Position numbers and translations under genes: made by a program. Source: UBA7672 sp040398425 (GTDB lineage Bacteria; Pseudomonadota; Alphaproteobacteria; Caulobacterales; Hyphomonadaceae). Taken from it: a stretch of 64,000 nucleotides of DNA. The notes under the pieces were generated by a model. That model ran no database searches and had not been told where the DNA came from. It was given only the letters and a program-made list of their open reading frames with translations. Below, piece after piece: positions 17,509 to 27,092 of the stretch (its first letter is position 1; each line of letters starts with the position of its first letter). The stretch is from NCBI GenBank assembly GCA_040398425.1, contig JBBATZ010000012.1:1-64000 (forward strand), read 5' to 3'.

Positions 17509-18389
17509 GTTCGTTCCCTCTCCACGGTCGGAGTCAGGCTGAGGTGAAGGCTTGCGTTTAAATCATCTCCTGGCGGCAGGACACATACGCCGCTTGTGGA
17601 GTGGTCACGATTGAAGGCGTCCGGCATTGCGCTTTGCGGCTCCACGCAGAAACGGTCTCCATCAGCTGGCGAATAGACTTGCAGATGGCGCAACGCTGGT
17701 TCGGTGCGCATCGTCAGGGTATGCGTCGGCCAGTCAATGACGACAACGCCGTCCCAGCCGACGAAGCAATTGTCGAGCGGCTCATCAGCAATGACGAGAC
17801 CGGGGCGCATTCGCGCGGCAACATCTTCAAGGCCCAGACAGGCCGGAAGCCCCACACGGTCAGTAACCCACCCAGCGGACATCTGCGCCCTCACGACGGC
17901 GCCTCGCGTCGGAAAGTATGGGTGAAACCCGATTGCGGACGGCATCGGCTGGGATCCAAGATTGGTCAGTCGCGCTTCGATTTTCAACGCATGCGGTTCA
18001 AGGATGAAGCGGCGGCTGAATCTGAACGGAAATGGCCATCCAGTTCCGCCATCCCAGGTGACGCCGAGTGTCGCTTCGGTTTCGCTGCTGTCTGAAATCG
18101 ACCAGGATCTACGCCAGCCGATGCCATGAAGTCCTTGCGGATCATGCCCCGGCCCATCCGCCACGCAGATTTCGCGCTCGTGCCAGGCAAACCTGCCATT
18201 GGCGATGCGATTGACCCATGGCCCCATCGGAAACTCGCCGAGATTCCGGGGATCCGAGTCATCGGCATCGACGCCGCGCTCGCGGAGCAGGATTTCGTGG
18301 CCCGCAAGAACGAGCTCCGAAATGCCGCCCCCAACATCAGGAGCGAGCGTCACGATCGAGTTGCCTGTTTTCAGCGCTACGTGGCTCAT
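17505..18389 (-). CDS. Aldose 1-epimerase (galactose mutarotase family)
   Basis: A 294-residue protein of the galactose mutarotase-like fold. Active-site signatures seen are PQGLHG (first His), GFHPYF (general acid His) and FCVEPQSAMPDAFN (catalytic Glu). It interconverts alpha and beta anomers of galactose or glucose, feeding the alpha form to galactokinase. It is transcribed toward the SSS transporter, overlapping its end by 4 bp, and is divergent from the alpha-galactosidase gene. Together with galK and galT nearby this fits a galactoside utilisation block. Confidence 0.87.
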   Translation of the reverse strand: MSHVALKTGNSIVTLAPDVGGGISELVLAGHEILLRERGVDADDSDPRNLGEFPMGPWVNRIANGRFAWHEREICVADGPGHDPQGLHGIGWRRSWSISDSSETEATLGVTWDGGTGWPFPFRFSRRFILEPHALKIEARLTNLGSQPMPSAIGFHPYFPTRGAVVRAQMSAGWVTDRVGLPACLGLEDVAARMRPGLVIADEPLDNCFVGWDGVVVIDWPTHTLTMRTEPALRHLQVYSPADGDRFCVEPQSAMPDAFNRDHSTSGVCVLPPGDDLNASLHLSLTPTVERERT

Positions 18390-18446
18390 TGAAACCTCGA
18401 CGTGGATCGTCTGATCCCTCAGTGTGTCACTCTACCGGGAGTTTTC

Positions 18447-20564
18447 ATGCCGCGCTATGAACGCATCGATGGGGGCGAGACGACCTTCGCAATTGCAGCG
18501 GACGAAAGTGGCGCGCCGCGACTACTGCATTTCGGGAGACGCCTCCCCGACGACCTGGACCTGAGTGAGATCGACGCTGCGAGCCGCATCGGGCCAAGAG
18601 AATCGACACTTGATGTTCCGATCCGGCCGTCACTTTATCCTGCTGCCGGGATGGGTTGGTTCGGAGAGCCGGCGATTTCCGGCGTGCACGATGGCGGTGA
18701 TGGTGCGATCTGCTGGTCGGAGACAACCTTGGAGCGGCGCGACCACGCGCTCGTCATGCGGCTTGTGGATCAGCGCATGCTGCTGCGCGTCGAGCTCAGC
18801 TACGCTATTGACCCCGACACGGGTGTGCTCGCTTCCAGAGCGGCGATATACAATGACAACGACAAGATATTTCGTTTGCAACAGGCCGACTCGGTATGCC
18901 TGCCGCTGCCATCCTGGGCTACCGACATTCTCAGCATGTCGGGCGACTGGTCACGCGAAGGTCAGCCATTCCGTTTGGCGCTCTCGTCCGGCGCCTGGTC
19001 CCAGACCAACCGGACTGGCCGGACTGGCTTTCCCGGTTCGACCTTTGCAGTCCTGGATCCGACCGCTGACGATCACGCAGGGCGCGTCCTCGCCGTCCAC
19101 CTGGCGTGGACCGGCAACCATCGGCTTCTGGTTGAAACACTGCCAAGCGGCGAGCGGATGGCGAATGCTGGTCTTCACCTGGCTCCTGGCGAGGTGGAAA
19201 TGGCGCCAGGAGGCGTCTTCGAAACGCCGATAGCCTACGCGTGCGTTTCGGACCACGGATTGAACGGTGTTTCCGATGCATTTCATTCCTTTGTCCGCAC
19301 GCGTATTCTCCCGCGACGCATCAACAACGTGCGCCGTGTTCATTTCAACTCGTGGGAAGCAGCCTACTTCGCGTTCGATGAGGCGTCGCTCAAGGAACTC
19401 GCCAGCGCGGCCGCGGGCATCGGTATAGAACGGTTTGTTGTCGATGACGGCTGGTTTACCGGGCGCCATGACGACACGTCTTCGCTTGGGGACTGGCGCG
19501 TTGACCGGGAGCGGTTCGCCAACGGACTCGCTCCGCTGATTGAGCATGTGCACCGGCTTGGAATGGACCTCGGCATCTGGGTCGAGCCCGAGATGGTGAA
19601 CCCGGACAGTGACCTTTACCGCATGCATCCAGACTGGTGTGTACACGCTCGCGATGCTGAAAGGCCCACAATGCGGAACCAGCTCTGGCTGGATATGTCG
19701 CGAAGCGACGTTCGTGACCACCTGTTCGAACAGCTCGATCGCCTGTTGTCGGAAAATGACATCGCCTACCTGAAATGGGACTGCAATCGCTTCCTCTTTC
19801 CCGCTGTCAGCGCAGGCTTTCCGGCCGCCGCTGATATAACCCGCGGCACATACGCGCTGATGGACCGCCTGCGGGCGGCGCATCCAAGCGTCGAGATCGA
19901 ATCCTGCGCCAGCGGCGGCGCACGCGTTGACCTCGAAATCCTGAAACGTGCCACGCGCGTGTGGCCCAGCGATTCAACCGATGCGATCGAGCGCGTGCGT
20001 ATACAGCGCTGGGCCAATCTGATTCTGCCGCTTGAGACGGTTGGCGCGCATGTCGGACCCAGCCCCAACCCGATCACTGGAAGGGAGTTGCCCATGGCGT
20101 TTCGCGCCAGGGTCGCGATGTTCGGGCACCTCGGCGTCGAGATGGATCCCCGCAAGCTGGATCCAAAGGACCGTGAAACGCTCGCGATCCACATCGCTCT
20201 CTACAAAAGGTTTCGCGGTCTGTTGCATTCGGGGCGTCTGCTGAGGTGGCGTTCGGACGATGGCGCCGATGCGGCTATCTGCGTCTCGAAAAACACTGAC
20301 GAAGCCCTCGCCTTGGTCTGCCGCGCGGAGGTGGCCAGTCGCGCCCAGGCTGCGCCGATCCGCTTTCCCGGCCTTGATCGCGCCGCAAGGTATCGCATCA
20401 CCCTGCCAGATCCTTGGCCCGAGATCGCGAAGCGGCGCATACATGACGCAGACGCGTGGCTTGGTGGCCGAACATTCTCCGCCCGCGTTCTTGAGGAGAC
20501 GGGTCTCAGCTTGCCTCTCGCGGATCCTCAGACGGCATGGCTCATCCACCTCGCACGGACTTGA
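18447..20564 (+). CDS. GH36 alpha-galactosidase
   Basis: A 705-residue cytoplasmic glycoside hydrolase without signal peptide. The N-terminal beta-sandwich is followed by a TIM barrel that starts near NSWEAAYFAFDEASLKELA. The catalytic nucleophile is D445 in YLKWDCNR and the acid/base D509 in WPSDSTDAIER; ESCASGGARVD lies between. These are hallmarks of GH36 enzymes, which release terminal alpha-galactose from melibiose and raffinose-type sugars. The ATG at 18447 is chosen for its GGGAG ribosome site 6 bp upstream; a GTG at 18402 is less likely. It is convergent with the beta-galactosidase gene, only 3 bp apart. Confidence 0.93.
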   Translation: MPRYERIDGGETTFAIAADESGAPRLLHFGRRLPDDLDLSEIDAASRIGPRESTLDVPIRPSLYPAAGMGWFGEPAISGVHDGGDGAICWSETTLERRDHALVMRLVDQRMLLRVELSYAIDPDTGVLASRAAIYNDNDKIFRLQQADSVCLPLPSWATDILSMSGDWSREGQPFRLALSSGAWSQTNRTGRTGFPGSTFAVLDPTADDHAGRVLAVHLAWTGNHRLLVETLPSGERMANAGLHLAPGEVEMAPGGVFETPIAYACVSDHGLNGVSDAFHSFVRTRILPRRINNVRRVHFNSWEAAYFAFDEASLKELASAAAGIGIERFVVDDGWFTGRHDDTSSLGDWRVDRERFANGLAPLIEHVHRLGMDLGIWVEPEMVNPDSDLYRMHPDWCVHARDAERPTMRNQLWLDMSRSDVRDHLFEQLDRLLSENDIAYLKWDCNRFLFPAVSAGFPAAADITRGTYALMDRLRAAHPSVEIESCASGGARVDLEILKRATRVWPSDSTDAIERVRIQRWANLILPLETVGAHVGPSPNPITGRELPMAFRARVAMFGHLGVEMDPRKLDPKDRETLAIHIALYKRFRGLLHSGRLLRWRSDDGADAAICVSKNTDEALALVCRAEVASRAQAAPIRFPGLDRAARYRITLPDPWPEIAKRRIHDADAWLGGRTFSARVLEETGLSLPLADPQTAWLIHLART

Positions 20565-20567
20565 CGG

Positions 20568-22505
20568 CTAGGCTTCGCGCCATGCGGCAACGCCCGCCGG
20601 GGGAAGCAGGGGACCGCCAAGAATGAACTCGACGGTCGCTACGGCGGGGACGCACGATGAAAGATCGATCGTCTCCGGACCATAGTTGATTGCGAACACG
20701 AACTCCCCCCGCCTTCTGATTCTGATGTCGTCGGGAAGGTTCAGGAACGGAAGCCCGGCGCTCTGCGCCGTGGGTTTTATGACCGCATCCAACAGATCTG
20801 CGTTCGGCCAGGTCCCGAGGTATTGAAACCTGCCATGGCGGTACCAGAAGCCTTGCCCTGACGCGGTTCTTGCGAGCGGCGCCAATTCGGTCACGACGTG
20901 CTCGAGCCATCTGGAAACTTCGAAATCGCCAGCCTCTGCCCAACCGGGTCGCAGGCTTTCGACACGGGCAATGCGAAGCGGCATGACCCGCTGCAGCGGC
21001 CCGGGCGACATGCTTTCCGGGATCTGCAGATCGCTCGTCTTTGACCCTGTCCTTGGTCCGATGATGATTTGCGCGTCGCACGCAGACAGCCGTTCGATCA
21101 GGTTGCCTTCCAGAATGGGCAGGCTCGGCACGACAATCAGGCGGTATCCATCCAGTGACGCGTCAGGCGACAGGACATCGACATTCAAACCGCCGCGTCG
21201 CAGGGCTGCGTAGAATTCCAGGACAAGGTGGAAGTAGTCGAAATCAGCTCCTTGCGGCTGAATGTCCAGCAACCACTTCGCCGCGTAGTCGAACAACAGC
21301 GCCACGGGTGCTCTCGATGTCTCGGCGCCAGCCAATCCATCTGCTTCGCGCGCGACCTGTCGCGCTTCGGCGGCGCCTGCGGCCTCGCGATTGTCCGGTG
21401 TCTGAAGTCCCGCGTGCATCTGTTCCTGCGCAAATGGCGCCTGGCGCCACCGGAAATAGGACACCACTTCAGCGCCATGCGCGAACGCCTCCCAGGTCCA
21501 CGCGCGCACCATGCCAGCCAGCGGCGCCGGATTCCATGGCGCCCAGTTCACGGGACCAGGCTGCTGTTCCATGACCCACCAGCGCCCGCGACCGACCCCA
21601 CGATAGAGATCGTGATGGAAGGCGGTGAAATCCGGATGGCCTTGCCTGAGATAGCGCGCTTTGACATCGGCCTTCCAGGGTCCCTGCTCCAGAAATCCGA
21701 GCGGATAGGAGTCCCACGATGCGGCATCGAGATCCTTCCCTACGTCGAAGTGGTCGAAGGACGTCGATACGCCCATGAAGTTGTGAAGGATATCGCGCCC
21801 AGGAGAGAGCTCGCGAATGATCTCGGTCTGCTGGCGATTGAACCGAACCACCTGATCCGAACTGAACCGCCGGTAGTCGAGCCGATGCGAGGGGTTGGCT
21901 TCCGTTACTGTCTGGAAAGGCGGATCGACTTCGTCGAATGAGCGGTATTCCTGACTCCAGAAAACGGCCCCCCAGGCGCGATTCAGTTTTGCGATATCGC
22001 CGTATCTGTCTTGCAGCCAGCTTCTGAAGGCGAGGCGTGCATTCTCGGAAAAGGAAAGCGTGGTGTCATGGCAGTCATACTCATTGTCGGTCTGCCAGGC
22101 AGCAACAGCGGCATGCTTCCCGTAGCGCGCCGCCACCTCTCGCGTAATTCGGGCAGACTGCACCAGGTAGCTTTTGCTGGAGAAACAGTAATGCCGACGC
22201 GAGCCGAAGCGCCGGAGCGCGCCGCGTGAATCAACAGCCAGCATGTCGGGGTTTGCATCCACCAACCATTTTGGAGGCGTTGCGGTCGGCGTGCACATGA
22301 CGATTTTCAGGCCCGCTGACCCGAGGGTCTCGACGGCCCGATCCAGCCATGACCAATCAAATCTGTCCGGATCGGGCTCAATACGGCTCCAGGCGAACTC
22401 CCCGATGCGCACCCACGTCAGACCGAGATCCGCCATCCGCCTCGCGTCATCGGCCCACATTTCTTCCGGCCAATGCTCCGGATAGTAGCAAACCCCCAAT
22501 TTCAT
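20568..22505 (-). CDS. GH42 beta-galactosidase
   Basis: A 645-residue GH42 enzyme beginning MKLGVCYYPEHWPEEMWADD, the standard GH42 opening. The acid/base Glu is E142 in TDNEYDCHD and the nucleophile E313 in WWVMEQQPGPVNW. A trimerisation (class I glutamine amidotransferase-like) domain and a small beta domain follow. It hydrolyses beta-galactosides such as lactose or galactan-derived oligosaccharides in the cytoplasm. A GGAAGGTGA ribosome site lies 7 bp before the ATG. It diverges from galK with 88 bp between starts, suggesting shared control. Confidence 0.93.
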   Translation of the reverse strand: MKLGVCYYPEHWPEEMWADDARRMADLGLTWVRIGEFAWSRIEPDPDRFDWSWLDRAVETLGSAGLKIVMCTPTATPPKWLVDANPDMLAVDSRGALRRFGSRRHYCFSSKSYLVQSARITREVAARYGKHAAVAAWQTDNEYDCHDTTLSFSENARLAFRSWLQDRYGDIAKLNRAWGAVFWSQEYRSFDEVDPPFQTVTEANPSHRLDYRRFSSDQVVRFNRQQTEIIRELSPGRDILHNFMGVSTSFDHFDVGKDLDAASWDSYPLGFLEQGPWKADVKARYLRQGHPDFTAFHHDLYRGVGRGRWWVMEQQPGPVNWAPWNPAPLAGMVRAWTWEAFAHGAEVVSYFRWRQAPFAQEQMHAGLQTPDNREAAGAAEARQVAREADGLAGAETSRAPVALLFDYAAKWLLDIQPQGADFDYFHLVLEFYAALRRGGLNVDVLSPDASLDGYRLIVVPSLPILEGNLIERLSACDAQIIIGPRTGSKTSDLQIPESMSPGPLQRVMPLRIARVESLRPGWAEAGDFEVSRWLEHVVTELAPLARTASGQGFWYRHGRFQYLGTWPNADLLDAVIKPTAQSAGLPFLNLPDDIRIRRRGEFVFAINYGPETIDLSSCVPAVATVEFILGGPLLPPAGVAAWREA

Positions 22506-22593
22506 CGCAGTTCACCTTCCAACACGCGCTCACCCGTATTAGTGCAGTCGACAAGTAGCAGCCAGATCGGGGCTGGCGGAAGCAGGATCACGC

Positions 22594-23727
22594 ATGATCG
22601 CGCCGATCGAGGATGTCGTCGTTCAGGCCTTCATTTCCCGTTTTGGCGGGCGCCCGCGCGTGTTCGCGGCGCCGGGCCGGATCAATATCATCGGCGAACA
22701 TACTGACTACTCCGAGGGACTGGTCATGCCAGCGGCGATCGACCGCTGCTGCTTTGTCGCAATGGCCAGGAACGGAAGTGACACGGTCCGCGCCCTTGCG
22801 CTGGGAAGGCAAGAAGAAGCCGAGATCGCGCCAGTCTTTGTCCGTTCGGGATCGTGGGCCGACTATGTTTCAGGTGTAAGGCAGTCGCTTCGCGACGCGG
22901 GAATAAGGGTTCCCGGTTGCGATCTGGTCATCCATGGCAACGTCCCGGAAGGCGCCGGCGTGAGTTCGTCGGCAGCGCTGGAGGTTTCCACGATGCTGGC
23001 GATGCTCGCATGTGCCGGCGTCACCGCAGGTCCGGTCGACATTGCGTTGTGGGCCCAGTCCGCAGAAGCAAAGTATGTCGGCGTGCCGTGCGGCGTGATG
23101 GATCAGTTCATTTCCGCTAATGGCGTAGCGGGTCATGCGCTGGTTCTGGATTGCCGGTCGCTGACTTACGAGCGCGCACCAGTTCCACCCACCGTGGCTT
23201 TTCTCCTGATCGACAGCACAGTCCGCCATCGATTGGTGGACGGAGGCTATGCAGCGCGGCGTGCAGATTGCGAGTCAGCGGCTGAACTGCTTGGCCTTCG
23301 CGTACTCAGGGATGCCAGCCACGATATGCTGGACAAGAGCATTCTTTCTGAACGCCAGACGCGTCGGGCGCGCCATGTCATCAGCGAGAATGAAAGAGTT
23401 GTCGGGACAGCGCTGGCGCTCGCCACCGGTGACCTGTCGAGCGTTGGCCGCTTGATGAATGAGTCACATGCCAGCCTGCGCGACGATTTTGACGTCACAT
23501 GCAGGGAAACGGATATCCTTGCCGACATCGCCAGCGCGACAAGGGGTGTCTACGGCGCAAGACAGATGGGCGGCGGATTTGGCGGAGCCGTGCTTGCATG
23601 TGTGGACGCTGGCGCAGTGGAAGCAGCGTCTGGCGCAATAAGGGACGCGTACCGCGCGGAGACTGGGATTTCGACAAATTCACTCGTTTGTCGCATCGCT
23701 GAGGGAGCTCACGAGATCACGTCATGA
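22594..23727 (+). CDS. galK: Galactokinase
   Basis: A 377-residue GHMP kinase that phosphorylates alpha-D-galactose to galactose 1-phosphate. The galactokinase signature GRINIIGEHTDYSEG, the phosphate loop EGAGVSSSAALEVS, the catalytic Asp D170 in CGVMDQF, and the third motif MGGGFGGAVLACV are all present, and length is normal. It overlaps galT by ATGA, so the two are translated together. Divergent from the beta-galactosidase gene. Confidence 0.95.
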   Translation: MIAPIEDVVVQAFISRFGGRPRVFAAPGRINIIGEHTDYSEGLVMPAAIDRCCFVAMARNGSDTVRALALGRQEEAEIAPVFVRSGSWADYVSGVRQSLRDAGIRVPGCDLVIHGNVPEGAGVSSSAALEVSTMLAMLACAGVTAGPVDIALWAQSAEAKYVGVPCGVMDQFISANGVAGHALVLDCRSLTYERAPVPPTVAFLLIDSTVRHRLVDGGYAARRADCESAAELLGLRVLRDASHDMLDKSILSERQTRRARHVISENERVVGTALALATGDLSSVGRLMNESHASLRDDFDVTCRETDILADIASATRGVYGARQMGGGFGGAVLACVDAGAVEAASGAIRDAYRAETGISTNSLVCRIAEGAHEITS

Positions 23728-24737
23728 CCAACGGCGCCCACAAGCGACAGAATCTTCTGACTGGCGATTGGGTTCTGGTTTCACCGCACCGGCTGCTGCG
23801 ACCCTGGCAAGGCTCAGTGTCCGCTCCGTCGCAACCGCAAACCCGTGTTCACGATCCTGACTGCTATTTATGCGCCGGAAATCCGCGATCCAATGGCCAG
23901 CGCAATCCCCTGTATGAGGGCGTCCACGTATTCGAGAATGACTTCCCCGCACTGCTCGGAGAATCTGATCCTCCGGAAGGTGACACGATCCTTGTCACGC
24001 AACCTGAAACCGGCATCTGCCGCGTGATCTGCTATTCTCCGGATCACTGCCGCCCTATGTCGCGAATGACAAAGCCCGCGCTTGAGGCCGTCATCGAAAC
24101 ATGGGCTTCCCAGTATGCAGAATTGTCCAGGCGACCCGACATCGGTGCGGTCACGATTTTCGAGAACCGGGGGGAGATGATGGGGGCGAGCAACCCCCAC
24201 CCTCACGGCCAGATCTGGGCGACCAGTTCAACGCCGAACGAGCTGGCGCGAGAAAGCGAGCGCCAGTTCGACTGGATGGCGGCACACGGACGCCCGCTTT
24301 TGCTCGACTATCTGCAGCGCGAGTTGGTGAGCGGCGAGCGCATCGTGTGCCACAACGATCACTTTGTTGTCGTGACGCCATTCTGGGCGGCGTGGCCTTT
24401 TGAAACGCTTTTACTGCCCCGACGAGCCTGTGGAGAGCTGACCGAACTGAACGGGCAAGAGCGGACAGCCCTTGCCGATATTCTGTCCGATCTCACGCGT
24501 CTGTATGATGCTGTCTTTGATGCACCCTTCCCCTACACGATGGGGTGGCACCAGCGACCAACTCGCGCACAGCCGGATGCGGGATTCGTCCTGCACGCCC
24601 ATTTCTACCCGCCACTTCTGCGCTCTGCATCTGTGCGCAAGTTCATGGTGGGCTTCGAGATGTTGGGTATGCCTCAGCGCGATATTACACCCGAGGACGC
24701 AGCCGCCCGGCTTCGCGAAACCAAAGCACGTATGTAG
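23724..24737 (+). CDS. galT: Galactose-1-phosphate uridylyltransferase
   Basis: A 337-residue HIT-superfamily enzyme that exchanges UMP between UDP-glucose and galactose 1-phosphate. The active-site HPHG follows ASNP, with H161 as the UMP-accepting nucleophile. A zinc set is suggested by C47, C50 (CYLCAG), H108 and H159. It is coupled to galK by a 4-bp overlap. No galE is in the window, so epimerisation of UDP-galactose must be supplied from elsewhere. Confidence 0.95.
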   Translation: MTNGAHKRQNLLTGDWVLVSPHRLLRPWQGSVSAPSQPQTRVHDPDCYLCAGNPRSNGQRNPLYEGVHVFENDFPALLGESDPPEGDTILVTQPETGICRVICYSPDHCRPMSRMTKPALEAVIETWASQYAELSRRPDIGAVTIFENRGEMMGASNPHPHGQIWATSSTPNELARESERQFDWMAAHGRPLLLDYLQRELVSGERIVCHNDHFVVVTPFWAAWPFETLLLPRRACGELTELNGQERTALADILSDLTRLYDAVFDAPFPYTMGWHQRPTRAQPDAGFVLHAHFYPPLLRSASVRKFMVGFEMLGMPQRDITPEDAAARLRETKARM

Positions 24738-24884
24738 ACAAACGCTGCAAGAGGCTCCCGGGGCGCGCTGCGAAATCAAACGCGGAGCACGCTTATCGGC
24801 ACCTTGACCCTGGGCCGGCTCACATCGACCCCTCGCAGCGGTTGTGCGGACGCCCGGCTCCAAGACCTTCTCCAGCGCTTACGC

Positions 24885-25498
24885 AGTATGCGAAAAAAAG
24901 CTCGCAGCTCAGCAGATGCCGTTGCATGTTGAACGTTTCGCAGACATCTGCGTGCATTCTGAAGACACGCTGCGCTGATCCTCGACTTTCAAAGCCGAGC
25001 ATCTTTCGTTAGCGTCACCGGACGCTGAGATGAGAATTCTCGAAACGGTTGTTGTCACGCAGAAGTCCAGGCTGATGTCCATGGCCAGGATAGAGTTGAC
25101 CAGGTGCTGCACTAAATGACCACAGTGCGTCCGTGACGATGATCACTGGCTCGACGGGGTGGTTACTCAATAGCCGCCGGACGCCTCCAAAAGCTGCTCC
25201 GGTATCGAGCAGCCTCTGCACGGTCATGTCCAGCATCTCGCCCGCGTCGTCGACTGCGCGCAGGATCCACACATGTTCACCTGCAGCGGGCAGTCCATCT
25301 CGTCCAGGCAGTCCTGTGCTGATGGCGGAAGATTGCGCCGAACTGCACTGACCAGTGGCGGATCGTCTCTCAGCTTGCATCGATGCCGCGGCGAGCAAGC
25401 ATTTCTTCAAGATCCGCCGGGCCGAGTGTGAAGCGGAGGCATAGCCAGACGGCACGCCAATAGGCGCCGCCTTCCAAGAGCCTGGTTAGCGTTGGTCT
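24885..25498 (-). pseudogene. Decayed IS6-family transposase
   Basis: Minus-strand fragments in several frames spell an IS6/IS240-type transposase. In order: WRAVWLCLRFTLGPADLEEM and RRGIDAS then a stop; ETIRHWSVQFGAIFRHQ; LRAVDDAGEMLDMTVQRLLD; VIIVTDALWSF; DNNRFENSHLSVR then a stop; and finally RGSAQRVFRMHADVCETFNM with QRHLLS. Both later DDE-domain regions (VTD and the ENSH glutamate) are recognisable, but stops and frameshifts break the gene at least three times and the N-terminus is missing. GGTTAGCGTTGGTCTGAC at about 25481-25498 resembles the sequence flanking the remnant at 5.05 kb. The element explains most of the 860-bp gap after galT; 24738-24884 holds nothing recognisable. Confidence 0.75.
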
Positions 25499-25595
25499 GA
25501 CAGCGCCGATCGAACGCTTGCTGCGCATACCTGGCCAACAGATTGGCTTTCGCCAGCTTTACGCCCGTTGCCGCCTTTGGCGCGCCCTTCGCCAT
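25499..25595 (-). pseudogene. 5' fragment of a small gene downstream of ndh, cut by IS remnant
   Basis: An ATG 2 bp after the NDH-2 stop opens a basic, alanine-rich reading frame (MAKGAPKAATGVKLAKANLL...) of about 32 residues before it runs into the IS6-type remnant. The position suggests a gene once co-transcribed with ndh and interrupted by the insertion. No family can be assigned. Confidence 0.25.
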
Positions 25596-25597
25596 GA

Positions 25598-26905
25598 CTA
25601 GTGAAGCTTGAGACGCGGCCGGATCACGTGATTAACGTGGCCGACGGCGATGAGGGCAAGACCGCGTAGCCAGCCATGGATCGCAAGCAGATGCATCTGG
25701 TAAAGCGAAACATAGACGAAGCGCGCAAGCCTACCCTCGATTGCAAGCTTGCCGCCGATGAGCCCGCCCATCAGACTGCCGACAGTCGAGTACTGGCTCA
25801 GGGACACCAGTGAGCCATGATCGTGGTAGACGAACTCGGAGGGTGGCTTGCCTGCCATCACATTCTTCAGGTTCATGAATACGGTCGCGGCCATCTGATG
25901 CGCAGCTTGCGCGCGCGGCGGCACGGGGCGCTCAGACCCTGACTGCGGGCACGCACTGCAATCCCCGAGAGCGAAAATGCGATCATCGCGCGTCGTTTGC
26001 AGGGTACGGCGGACGACCAGCTGATTGCTCGCGTTGGTTTCAAGCCCGCCAATATCCTTGAGGACATCAGCGCCACGCACGCCCGCGGCCCAGATCTTCA
26101 GGTCTGCAGGAATTTCCCCTTTGCTGGTGATGACCGCATCGCGCGTGACTTCGGAAACGCGGGTCGAGGTCAGCACCTTCACGCCAAGTCGTTCAAGTTC
26201 GACACGCGCAGCATCCGCCAGCTTTTCGGGCAACGCCGGCAAGATACGCGGGCCCGCATCAAGCAGCGTGGTGACAAGACGCGACTCATCGAACACTTCG
26301 AGGCCATAGTGCTTCAGTCCAATCGCGGCATTGTAGAGTTCGGCCGCCAGTTCGACGCCGGTTGCGCCGCCGCCGACGATGGAGATGCGGACCTGGGCGT
26401 CGCTGGCGGGATCGGCGCTCATCGCGCGAGAAACACGCAGGCACTGGTTGAGCAGCTTCAGGCGGAACCGGTCAGCCTGTTCCCGTTCATCGAGCAGGAT
26501 GCAGTTCTGCGCCGCGCCTGGGGTATTGAACGTGTTGGTCACCGAACCGATCGCCAGCACCAGATAGTCGTAGCGGATCGTTTGCCGGCCGATCACCTCG
26601 TTACCGTCTTCGTCGAGCAGCGGCGCGATGATCACCTGCCGGTTGTCGCGGTCAACGCCTTCCAGCGCCCCCCAGAAGAAGCGATAGCCCCAGCGTGATC
26701 CATGGCTGCGATAGCCAACTTCGTCGAGATTCGCATCCAGCGCCCCCGCCGCCACCTCGTGAAGCAGCGGCTTCCAGATGTGCGTCCGGCTCTTCTCGAC
26801 CAGGATTATGTCGTGCCGCTTCCGTCCGTACCTGGCGCCCAGCTTGCGGGCGAGTTCGAGCCCGCCCGCGCCACCGCCGACAATGACGATCTGCGTTTTC
26901 TTCAT
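25598..26905 (-). CDS. ndh: Type II NADH dehydrogenase (NDH-2)
   Basis: A 435-residue two-dinucleotide-binding flavoprotein. The FAD motif IVIVGGGAGGLELARKLG is at the N-terminus, a second Rossmann motif VRISIVGGGATGVELAAELY lies near residue 170, and FALGDCSACPQ marks the C-terminal FAD contact. The C-terminal hydrophobic/amphipathic region fits peripheral attachment to the inner membrane. It oxidises NADH and reduces quinone without pumping protons. The gene stands alone; a likely partner gene downstream was interrupted. Confidence 0.88.
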   Translation of the reverse strand: MKKTQIVIVGGGAGGLELARKLGARYGRKRHDIILVEKSRTHIWKPLLHEVAAGALDANLDEVGYRSHGSRWGYRFFWGALEGVDRDNRQVIIAPLLDEDGNEVIGRQTIRYDYLVLAIGSVTNTFNTPGAAQNCILLDEREQADRFRLKLLNQCLRVSRAMSADPASDAQVRISIVGGGATGVELAAELYNAAIGLKHYGLEVFDESRLVTTLLDAGPRILPALPEKLADAARVELERLGVKVLTSTRVSEVTRDAVITSKGEIPADLKIWAAGVRGADVLKDIGGLETNASNQLVVRRTLQTTRDDRIFALGDCSACPQSGSERPVPPRAQAAHQMAATVFMNLKNVMAGKPPSEFVYHDHGSLVSLSQYSTVGSLMGGLIGGKLAIEGRLARFVYVSLYQMHLLAIHGWLRGLALIAVGHVNHVIRPRLKLH

Positions 26906-27092
26906 AACGTATTATGCCGCAACAGCGCCGCGACGCCAAGCTGCGCTGCAGGGGAATGAACACGCGACGCCTTGAGTCGGGCAAGCAAATCGGCGCCGGC
27001 TCCGGACAGGAAGAGTGTCGGGGGGGGCCAGACAGGCATCCAAGCCCAGGAGGAAATCGTGCCCCTTATTTGGAAGGCGCGGGCTGGGCCGG

